Shown here piece by piece: positions 8,207-14,219 of a DNA stretch of 42,051 bases. The DNA is from Bacteroidales bacterium. Its GTDB lineage: Bacteria > Bacteroidota > Bacteroidia > Bacteroidales > UBA932. The stretch lies in contig JAFUZO010000024.1 of the NCBI GenBank assembly GCA_017476575.1, positions 1-42,051 of the forward strand. Reading direction: 5' to 3'. Below the pieces are notes generated by a model. That model saw nothing but the letters and a program-made list of their open reading frames with translations, made no database searches and had not been told where the DNA came from. The translations under genes and the position numbers were made by a program. Every line of letters begins with the position of its first letter. Within the stretch, counting starts at the first letter, position 1.

Positions 8207-8938
8207 CTATAACTTCGCCTCGATCCTGCGGGCGCATTCTTCCAGCGCAGTGACGATCGAGGCACGGCGGACCGCATCGCAGCGATATTCCGGGAGGCAC
8301 ACCCCTACGCTGGCGAAGACGTCCCCTTCCTTGAACACCGGGACGGCGATGCCGAGGATGTCCCCCAGGTTATGGACGAAGCAGATGCGCTCCCGGCGGA
8401 TATCGGCCAGGCATTCCTTGAGAGCATCCGGGGTCTGGGCCTCCTTCCAGACGTCGGCATCCGGAAGGCCAATGCGGGAGATGATGGAGGCGGCCTTCTC
8501 CTCGGGATAGAAAGCGAGCATGATCCGGCCGGCGGAGGAACGGTACAGGTTGGTGGAGTGGTTGATCCGGGCCGTGATGCCCTGCTGGCACTCGATCGTA
8601 TGGAGGATGACCCGCTTGTCGTGGTTCTCGGTGGCGAAGACCACGGTCTCCGCCGTCTGGGCGAAAAGATGTTCGAGGTCGGGCCGTGCCGTCTCGCCCA
8701 GGCGGTTGAAATACTCGTGGCTGCCCGTCAGCCGGTAGGCCATGTGTCCCAGGCGGTATCCCCGCATCTTCCCGGTGTGTTCAACATACCCCCGCTCCTG
8801 GAGGCTGCGCAAGATGTTGGCGCAGGTGCTCTTCTTGAGGCCGCAGTCCGCGACAATCTCCGCGAGCGAGAAATCGTGGTCCATCCGGATGGCGAGCATC
8901 TCGAGGATATCGAAAATGCGGTCGGTAACTTGTATCAT
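8207..8938 (-). CDS. IclR-family transcriptional regulator (KdgR-like by context)
   Basis: This 243-residue protein has an N-terminal winged helix (about 1-62; SLAEIVADCGLKKST is the helix-turn-helix, then LQERGYVEHTGKMRGYRLG is the wing). The IclR effector domain follows (about 75-243), with LYRSSAGRIMLAF and IAVPVFKEGDVFASVGV. IclR proteins bind small acids such as KDG and control catabolic operons. ATG 8938 gives the normal IclR length. A second in-frame ATG at 9046 would add 36 residues and lies just after the second riboswitch hairpin. A 36-bp dyad centred at 8992/8993 overlaps its promoter, suggesting autoregulation. The nearby KDG kinase/aldolase operon and the Fe-S operon are likely targets. 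Confidence 0.9.
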   Translation of the reverse strand: MIQVTDRIFDILEMLAIRMDHDFSLAEIVADCGLKKSTCANILRSLQERGYVEHTGKMRGYRLGHMAYRLTGSHEYFNRLGETARPDLEHLFAQTAETVVFATENHDKRVILHTIECQQGITARINHSTNLYRSSAGRIMLAFYPEEKAASIISRIGLPDADVWKEAQTPDALKECLADIRRERICFVHNLGDILGIAVPVFKEGDVFASVGVCLPEYRCDAVRRASIVTALEECARRIEAKL

Positions 8939-8960
8939 CGGCTCCTTTCTAAAATTTTCA

Positions 8961-8968
8961 CAAATATA
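8961..8968 (-). promoter_or_regulatory. -7 box of a proximal iclR promoter
   Basis: The minus strand reads TATATTTG (TAnnTTTG), giving a start about 16-17 bases before iclR ATG 8938. The dyad at 8975-9010 covers the expected -33 position. This promoter lies downstream of riboswitch 2, so iclR may have two transcripts, one with the riboswitch and one without. Confidence 0.5.
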
Positions 8969-8974
8969 CACAAT

Positions 8975-9010
8975 TTCATTAATATTGAACATCGATTCAA
9001 CATTAATGAA
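8975..9010. promoter_or_regulatory. Operator-like 36-bp dyad in the iclR promoter
   Basis: TTCATTAAT and ATTAATGAA are perfect outer arms (8975-8983, 9002-9010); TTGAA and TTCAA are perfect inner arms (8985-8989, 8996-9000) around six bases. That makes 14 of 18 base pairs symmetric. The inner TTGAA-N6-TTCAA recurs at 10023-10038 at nearly the same distance from a -7 box. It is probably the IclR binding site. Confidence 0.65.
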
Positions 9011-9082
9011 CGCATTGGCATCATTGCCGGAAAAATCACAATCCATCCGTGCCTGGCCCCGGGCGCGACGATGGCTTGACTT

Positions 9083-9261
9083 GATCCAGGCAGGTCTCCT
9101 GGCTTGTTCCACAGTCCGGCGCCTTCTCACCGCCCCAGGCGGTAATGGCACAGAATGCCGGACTTCCTGACGGAACTCACAGTTGCGGGCACAGCCCCGG
9201 TCTTCCACCGGGTTCCCTTTTCAAACCTGCGGACAAAAAAAACCGCAGATTCACCTGAATC
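9083..9261 (-). promoter_or_regulatory. Cobalamin riboswitch 2 (upstream of iclR)
   Basis: The minus strand again shows the B12 box AGCCAGGAGACCTGCC (9089-9104), the core GGGAACCCGGTG and GGGGCTGTGCCCGCAACTGT, and P1 GATTCAGG/CCTGGATC (9254-9261 with 9083-9090). The sequence after P1 also resembles riboswitch 1 (shared CCCGGGG and CAGG), so the two are duplicates that include the expression platform. It has its own -7 box (9267-9274). The first gene downstream is iclR. B12 control of an IclR regulator is unusual. Confidence 0.92.
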
Positions 9262-9266
9262 CGCGA

Positions 9267-9274
9267 CAAAGATA
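9267..9274 (-). promoter_or_regulatory. -7 box of the riboswitch 2 transcript
   Basis: The minus strand reads TATCTTTG (TAnnTTTG), ending 6 bases before the riboswitch P1 stem. This is the same geometry as the btuB promoter. It indicates that riboswitch 2 is independently transcribed rather than being the 3' region of the gene at 9297-9977. Confidence 0.55.
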
Positions 9275-9296
9275 CAAAATTTTCCGGAATCCGCGC

Positions 9297-9977
9297 CTAT
9301 TTCTCAAATTCCACGGAGCGGAAGGTTTCGGGATTGTGGAAAGAGGGCTTTGGGGTATGGACCGGCGACCAGGACAGGAAGTCCTTGTTCTCCACGCCCT
9401 GGGTACACTTGTAGAAGTTCATCCGGCATGTGAAGCCGTCCCAGGTCCTGAGGCCGTCCTTGAAAAGGGCCGAAGCCGGGATGGCGACCTTGAGTGTCCA
9501 GGGGCCGTCGAGCGCCACGGGACCGAAGGGTTCATGGCCCAGGGAGGGCTCGGTCCGGACACTTTCGATGACGGCCAGGGGGGCCACCTCGGGATTGTCC
9601 CGGCCGGTCCGCCGGGCCAGGAACATGTGTCCGGCAGCGTTCCATTCCAGGCTGTAGTACCACGGACTGTTCTCCGGATCGGGGTGCAGGAAGCATTCCA
9701 CGCAGGAATCCAGGTGCACGAAACCTCCGGGGACGTCCTGCTCGGCCTTCGTCAACTCCTCCCGCACCTTATATTCTATATAGAAGAAATCTCCGTCATG
9801 CCAGACCCGGAAGTGGACATCAGGATGGGCGGGGAACTCCTCGGCCCAGTTCACGCATCCGATTTCCATCCATCCGGAGGGCGTTCCCTTCGGGACCACG
9901 AGGTCCGGCCGGGCCTTCGGCGCGCAGGCCGCCACGGAAAGGCCGGCCAACAACGGGGCAAGACATGCTTTTCTCAT
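9297..9977 (-). CDS. Lipoprotein with a carbohydrate-binding family 9-like domain
   Basis: The 226-residue protein has a lipoprotein signal ending SVAAC (Cys18). A single CBM9/DOMON-like beta-sandwich follows, recognised from VHFRVWHDGDFFYIEYKV, then DSCVECFLHPD and WTLKVAIP, and closing with FHNPETFRSVEF. Such domains bind sugar ends, or occur alone as secreted proteins near glycan or sugar-acid genes. It is divergent from the Fe-S operon (240 bases apart) and shares an operator-like dyad with it. It is probably anchored in a membrane, facing the periplasm or the outside. The ligand is not known. Confidence 0.75.
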   Translation of the reverse strand: MRKACLAPLLAGLSVAACAPKARPDLVVPKGTPSGWMEIGCVNWAEEFPAHPDVHFRVWHDGDFFYIEYKVREELTKAEQDVPGGFVHLDSCVECFLHPDPENSPWYYSLEWNAAGHMFLARRTGRDNPEVAPLAVIESVRTEPSLGHEPFGPVALDGPWTLKVAIPASALFKDGLRTWDGFTCRMNFYKCTQGVENKDFLSWSPVHTPKPSFHNPETFRSVEFEK

Positions 9978-9997
9978 ATTCGCTTCATTTGATGGGA

Positions 9998-10005
9998 CAA
10001 AGATA
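9998..10005 (-). promoter_or_regulatory. -7 box of the CBM9-like gene
   Basis: The minus strand reads TATCTTTG. The start would lie about 15-20 bases before ATG 9977. The dyad at 10023-10038 begins 17 bases upstream of the box, against 16 bases in the iclR promoter. Confidence 0.5.
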
Positions 10006-10022
10006 ACTATTTTTCACCAATG

Positions 10023-10038
10023 TTGAAACACGATTCAA
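10023..10038. promoter_or_regulatory. Operator-like dyad TTGAA-N6-TTCAA
   Basis: Perfect 5-base arms surround ACACGA. The same arms and spacing occur in the iclR promoter (8985-9000). It lies in the AT-rich divergent region between the CBM9-like gene and the Fe-S operon, over the -33 position of the former. It is probably an IclR site. Confidence 0.55.
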
Positions 10039-10164
10039 TATCGAAAAAATTTTTACCATCCTTTAAATCTTTCTATATCACTTATTTTCAATTACTTAAA
10101 TAAATTTAAAAACTTTTCTGACAAAATAATCCAATAGATATACTTTCAATAATAATAATTTTTA

Positions 10165-10196
10165 TATCTTTGCAATATCCTTGAAACAGGATTGAC
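10165..10196 (+). promoter_or_regulatory. Promoter of the Fe-S operon with a half-dyad at the start site
   Basis: TATCTTTG at 10165-10172 matches TAnnTTTG. Just downstream, TTGAAACAGGATTGAC (10181-10196) repeats the left arm and spacer type of the dyad at 10023-10038 (TTGAAACACGATTCAA), with an imperfect right arm. A repressor bound here would sit on the transcript start. The leader to ATG 10217 is about 38 bases. Confidence 0.5.
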
Positions 10197-10216
10197 AATT
10201 CAATAATGACAAAAAT

Positions 10217-11332
10217 ATGGCTTACGAAGGTGAACTTACCAGCGCGGAAGTAAAGGCCGCAGCAAAGCGATTCGGCGCCGACCTGTGCGGCATCGGCAAT
10301 ATGGAACGTTGGGAAGGCGCTCCGAAACAGAACGACCCCCGCTACATCTTTCCCGGCGCGAAGTCGTTCATCGTCTTCGGATTCCGCATCCCGAGAGGCT
10401 CCCTGCGCGGCATCGAAGAGGGAACCCTGTTCTCGACCTATCCCACGATGGGCTACGCCGCGCTCAACCAGGTCTGGGGCCCGATGGTCATGTGGCCTTT
10501 CTGCAATTTCATGGAAGACCACGGCTATGAGGTGGTTCCCCTGATCAACGCCAACGGCGGCGAATCGGTGAACACGGTCACCGGAAAGTTCCGCGAAGGC
10601 TGGAGCCGCCCCGTCGCCCCCGGGAAGCCCCATCCCGACGTGCTGGTCCATTTCCGCATCGCGGCCTACCTGGCCGGCATGGGCGAATTCGGCTGGTCCA
10701 AGGTGTTCCTCACCCCGGAATTCGGTCCCCGGGTGCGTTTCGTGGTGCTCCTCACCGACGCCGAACTGGAACCCGACCCCATCTATGAAGGACACATCTG
10801 CGACCGCTGCAAGTTGTGCGTGCGGAACTGTGCCGGACACGCCATCTCCATGAACGAGTCGGTGAAGGTGACCCTGGCCGGGCACGAGGTGGAATGGGGC
10901 AAACTGGACGAGATGGCCTGCGAACACGGCCTGCAGGGCGGTGAGGACAAACTACAGAACCCCTTCGACGCCGAGTATCCCCGCCAGTACGGCTACGGCC
11001 GCGCCATCGAGGGTGCCGCCGGCTGCACGCGTGCCTGCATGATCCACCTCGAACAACGCGGCAAACTCCTGAAGACCTTCCGCAACCAGTTCCGCGCACC
11101 CGGTGTCAAGCCGTGGCGCATCGACCGCTCCAAGCCCTACGAGATCGACCCGGACCTGTACGAATACTATATGCAGAACGCGGGCGTCGAGCCGCACAAC
11201 GCCATGACCGAATACAATGCCAAGGAGAACTACGGCAGCGCGGCCGCGGCGGGTCTGAGCGGCGTGCCCGACGAGGACGCCGGGCCGAAGGTGAACGCTG
11301 CCGGCCTGACGTACAATCCCATGATGGACTGA
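10217..11332 (+). CDS. QueG/reductive-dehalogenase-like Fe-S oxidoreductase
   Basis: The 371-residue protein has an N-terminal domain with AAYLAGMGEFGWSK then LTPEFGPRVR (about 149-174), the pattern that precedes the Fe-S part of epoxyqueuosine reductase and reductive dehalogenases. Next comes CDRCKLCVRNC, a C-x2-C-x2-C-x3-C 4Fe-4S motif (Cys195, 198, 201, 205). A second site is atypical: Cys235, Cys270 and Cys274 (GCTRACM) instead of the usual second CxxCxxCxxxCP. Known relatives hold base-off cobalamin in the N-terminal domain. There is no Tat or Sec signal, so it is cytoplasmic. It is not canonical QueG, given the altered second cluster and the operon with a U32-like protein and a symporter. 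It probably reduces a small molecule; the substrate is unknown. Confidence 0.78.
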   Translation: MAYEGELTSAEVKAAAKRFGADLCGIGNMERWEGAPKQNDPRYIFPGAKSFIVFGFRIPRGSLRGIEEGTLFSTYPTMGYAALNQVWGPMVMWPFCNFMEDHGYEVVPLINANGGESVNTVTGKFREGWSRPVAPGKPHPDVLVHFRIAAYLAGMGEFGWSKVFLTPEFGPRVRFVVLLTDAELEPDPIYEGHICDRCKLCVRNCAGHAISMNESVKVTLAGHEVEWGKLDEMACEHGLQGGEDKLQNPFDAEYPRQYGYGRAIEGAAGCTRACMIHLEQRGKLLKTFRNQFRAPGVKPWRIDRSKPYEIDPDLYEYYMQNAGVEPHNAMTEYNAKENYGSAAAAGLSGVPDEDAGPKVNAAGLTYNPMMD

Positions 11333-11342
11333 CGGCCCGGCC

Positions 11343-12374
11343 ATGCTGTTCGCCGTAGGATACAAGCACCAGAGCGAGGGGGACCGCTTCTCTTCGCTGG
11401 TGCTCGCATACCCGGAGGTGGGCGAAGTCTACTTCCCCTGGGTGGACGAGCCGAGCGGCCGGCCCGTCCTCGGCTACGGCGAGGGCGACGACAGCGAGAC
11501 GGTCAAGGAACTCCTGCAGGAGGAACTGACGCTCATCAAAAGCGCCGGGCGGAAACTGGACCTGTTGTTGAACGCCAACTGCTACGGCGAGAAGGCCATG
11601 AGCCGCGAACTCGACCGCAAGGTCGAGGCCATCATCAAGGAACTGGACGGATGGGGGTGCAAGCCAGACATCGTCACGGCGGCCTCCCCATTCGTCGCCC
11701 GGTCGGTCAAGCGCTTCTATCCCGAAGTCGAGACCCGCGCCTCGGTGAACATGCGGCTGACCACGCTCCAGGCGATGCGGTATCTCGCGCCCTGGTTCGA
11801 TTCCTATTATATAGGCCGGGACGTGCAGCGGAACCTGGACACGGTGAAGCGGTTCAGCGACTGGGCGCACCGCAGCGGCAAGAAGGTCGGCCTCCTGGCC
11901 AACTCGGGCTGCCTGCGCAACTGTCCCTGGCAGACCTACCACGACAACCTGGTCGCCCACAGCGCCGCCGCCCTCAAAGAACGGCCGCTGCGCGGGTTCA
12001 ACCCGCATCTGTGCTGGACGATGTACGCCGATCCGGCGAACCTGCCGGAACTGCTGAAAGCCACCTGGATCCGCCCGGAGGACCTTCCCCTGTACGAGCC
12101 CTGGGTGGACTTCGTGAAACTGGCGACCCGCCAGCACACCCGCCCCGCCCTGGTCGTGGACTCCTACGTGAACCATTCCTTCCGGGGCAACCTGCCGGAC
12201 CTGCTGGAGCCCGGCTTCTCCCCCGCCTTCGCCAAGTTCCGCATGGGCCTGGACAACACCCGTTTTCCCGAAGACTGGGCCCGCCGGACGGGCGCCTGCG
12301 AGCGGGAGTGCACCGGATGCGGATACTGCGAAACCGTCTTTGCAACGATAAAACGAACCGACTATGCTTTTTGA
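11343..12374 (+). CDS. U32-family-like protein with a C-terminal cysteine cluster
   Basis: This 343-residue TIM-barrel-like protein resembles the U32 peptidase group (UbiU/UbiV, RlhA, TrhP). Similar parts are LLLNANCYG (about 75-82), then ASVNMRLT and LLANSGCLRNCPWQ (Cys190, Cys194) with HLCW (Cys224). U32 relatives use a 4Fe-4S cluster in O2-independent hydroxylation rather than proteolysis. This one ends with an extra C-x3-C-x2-C-x2-C group (Cys319, 323, 326, 329), which could hold a second cluster. It starts 10 bases after the QueG-like gene, and its stop overlaps the symporter start by 11 bases. The role is inferred to be a redox step on the imported compound. The family call is good; the chemistry is open. 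Confidence 0.7.
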   Translation: MLFAVGYKHQSEGDRFSSLVLAYPEVGEVYFPWVDEPSGRPVLGYGEGDDSETVKELLQEELTLIKSAGRKLDLLLNANCYGEKAMSRELDRKVEAIIKELDGWGCKPDIVTAASPFVARSVKRFYPEVETRASVNMRLTTLQAMRYLAPWFDSYYIGRDVQRNLDTVKRFSDWAHRSGKKVGLLANSGCLRNCPWQTYHDNLVAHSAAALKERPLRGFNPHLCWTMYADPANLPELLKATWIRPEDLPLYEPWVDFVKLATRQHTRPALVVDSYVNHSFRGNLPDLLEPGFSPAFAKFRMGLDNTRFPEDWARRTGACERECTGCGYCETVFATIKRTDYAF

Positions 12375-14118
12375 CACCATCGACTGGCTGGCCATCGCCT
12401 TGTTCTTCCTGGTGATGTTCGGCATCGCGGCCTATTTCTCCCGGAGGTCGGCCAAGAACACCACAGACTTCTTCCTCTCGGGGAAGTCGATGCCGTGGTG
12501 GCTCATCGGCATCTCCATGTGCGCCGCCTCCACCTCCACCAACTCGGCGAACATGTTCACGGAGTACATCCGCAACTCCAACCTCGGCGAGAACTGGAAA
12601 TGGTGGGCCTTCCTGCTGACCGGCATGCTCACGGTGTTCGTGTACTCGAAACTGTGGGTCCGTTCGGGCGCCAAGAGCGACATCGAATTCTACGAACTGC
12701 GCTACACCGGCAAGGCGGCGGCCTTCCTGCGGGGATTCCGGGCCCTGTACCTGGGCTTCATCTTCAATGTCATCTCCATCGGCCTGGTGATGCTGGCGGC
12801 CATCAAGATCGGGCAGGTCATGTTCGGCCTGGACCAGTGGACCGTCATCATCATCACCTGCATCGCCTCCGTCATCTATTCGGCCCTCGGCGGGCTCAAG
12901 GGGGCCATCTACACCGACCTCATCCTCTTCGTCATCATCATGGTCGGCGCCGTCGTGGGCATGCATTACGCGGTCACCCTGCCCGAGGTAGGCGGCTACA
13001 AGGCCCTCCTGTCCAACCCGGCGGTCCGCGAGCACATGGGCTTCTTCCCGGACATCGCCAACCCCGACCTGTTCGTCGCGGCCTTCGTCATCCCCATCGC
13101 GGTGCAGTGGTGGAATGTCTGGTATCCGGGCAGTGAGCCCGGAGGCGGCGGCTACATCGTCCAGCGGATGCTTTCCGCCAAGGACGAGAACCATTGCATG
13201 GGCGGCACCATCTTCTACCAGGTCATCAACTACGCCATCCGGCCCTGGCCCTGGTACATCACGGCCTTCGCTTCCCTCCTCGTGTTCCCCGACCTGCTCT
13301 CCCTCCAGGAGGCCTTCCCCCACATCAACCCGTCGCTGGTCAAGGGCGACCTCGCCTATCCGGCGATGCTCACCTTCGTCCCCAACGGCTGGCTGGGCCT
13401 GGTGGCGGCCGGCCTGATGGGCGCCCTGTTCTCCACCGTCGCGGCGCATCTCTCGATGGGCTCCAACTACATCGCCAACGACTTCTGGAAGCGGTTCGTC
13501 CGTCCGGAGGCCGGTGACAAGGAGGTCATCCTGGTCGGACGCCTGTCCACCGTCGTCATCATGGTCTGCACGGCCCTGCTGTCGCCGTACCTCGTCTCGG
13601 CGGGCACCGTGTTCAACCTGATCCTGCAGGTCGGCGCGGGTACGGGCCTCATCTACCTGCTCCGCTGGTTCTGGATGCGCATCAACGCCTGGAGCGAGAT
13701 CACGGCGATGTTCGTCTCGTTCATCGTGGCGGTGTTCCTCCAACTCATCTATCCCCACCTGGGCCTGCCGGAACTCACCTCGTGGCAGAATCTCCTCATC
13801 GTGATGGGGATTACCACCGTCGCCTGGGTCGGCGTGACCCTGCTGACCAAGCCTACGGGAAAAGCCACCCAGGAAGCCTTCCAGGAGAAGATCCACACCA
13901 CCCGCCACGACATCGCGTGGGGGCTGCTGGCGATGACCCTCGCCTGCGCGTCGGTGTACAGCGCCATGTTCGCAGTCGGGTACTGGATCTACGGGGAAAC
14001 GACCCTCGCCATCATCATGACGGCGGTGTTCATCGTGTCCACGGCGGCCCTCCTGCCCGTCATCCAGCGGCTCAACGGAAAGACCGCCCGGATGAAACGA
14101 ATTTCCCAGAACCTGTAA
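12364..14118 (+). CDS. Sodium:solute symporter (SSS family)
   Basis: The 584-residue inner-membrane protein has about 13-14 hydrophobic segments. SSS hallmarks include FFLSGKSMPWWLIGISM in segment 2, the substrate-side stretch MCAASTSTNSANMFTEY, and ALGGLKGAIYTDLILF in the middle. The family couples sodium entry to uptake of sugars, organic acids, sialic acid or myo-inositol. It overlaps the U32-like gene by 11 bases, so it is probably the importer for the compound handled by the two Fe-S proteins. The substrate cannot be read from sequence. A hairpin follows its stop, and a new promoter starts susC. Confidence 0.9.
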   Translation: MLFDTIDWLAIALFFLVMFGIAAYFSRRSAKNTTDFFLSGKSMPWWLIGISMCAASTSTNSANMFTEYIRNSNLGENWKWWAFLLTGMLTVFVYSKLWVRSGAKSDIEFYELRYTGKAAAFLRGFRALYLGFIFNVISIGLVMLAAIKIGQVMFGLDQWTVIIITCIASVIYSALGGLKGAIYTDLILFVIIMVGAVVGMHYAVTLPEVGGYKALLSNPAVREHMGFFPDIANPDLFVAAFVIPIAVQWWNVWYPGSEPGGGGYIVQRMLSAKDENHCMGGTIFYQVINYAIRPWPWYITAFASLLVFPDLLSLQEAFPHINPSLVKGDLAYPAMLTFVPNGWLGLVAAGLMGALFSTVAAHLSMGSNYIANDFWKRFVRPEAGDKEVILVGRLSTVVIMVCTALLSPYLVSAGTVFNLILQVGAGTGLIYLLRWFWMRINAWSEITAMFVSFIVAVFLQLIYPHLGLPELTSWQNLLIVMGITTVAWVGVTLLTKPTGKATQEAFQEKIHTTRHDIAWGLLAMTLACASVYSAMFAVGYWIYGETTLAIIMTAVFIVSTAALLPVIQRLNGKTARMKRISQNL

Positions 14119-14125
14119 TTTTATT

Positions 14126-14159
14126 CCCGACCCGGAAGACATTCTTCCGGGGATACGGG
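14126..14159 (+). terminator. Hairpin after the symporter gene
   Basis: CCCGGAAG and CTTCCGGG pair around ACATT, with outer CCCG/CGGG arms. It begins 8 bases after the symporter stop and ends before the susC promoter. No T-run follows, so it may only attenuate readthrough. Confidence 0.5.
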
Positions 14160-14168
14160 TGTATCGCA

Positions 14169-14176
14169 TAATTTTG
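14169..14176 (+). promoter_or_regulatory. -7 box of the susC promoter
   Basis: TAATTTTG matches TAnnTTTG, predicting a start near 14182. That leaves a leader of about 37 bases to ATG 14220 but only about 10 to the alternative ATG 14193, which supports 14220 as the susC start. Confidence 0.5.
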
Positions 14177-14219
14177 TGACAACGACGCAACATTGATAAC
14201 ATCAAAACCAATAACACCA

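Noticed and set aside
8939..9208. Long N-terminal extension of iclR back to 9208
   Set aside because: That frame runs through the riboswitch aptamer and its B12 box, and the predicted residues are basic and unlike any IclR. Only the ATG at 9046 is kept as a speculative alternative.
9297..9977. Riboswitch 2 acting on the CBM9-like gene
   Set aside because: On the minus strand the riboswitch lies downstream of this gene's stop and has its own promoter, so it cannot lead that gene.
10217..11332. Annotation as canonical epoxyqueuosine reductase (queG)
   Set aside because: The second Fe-S motif is atypical, and the operon partners (U32-like protein, sodium symporter) do not fit tRNA modification.
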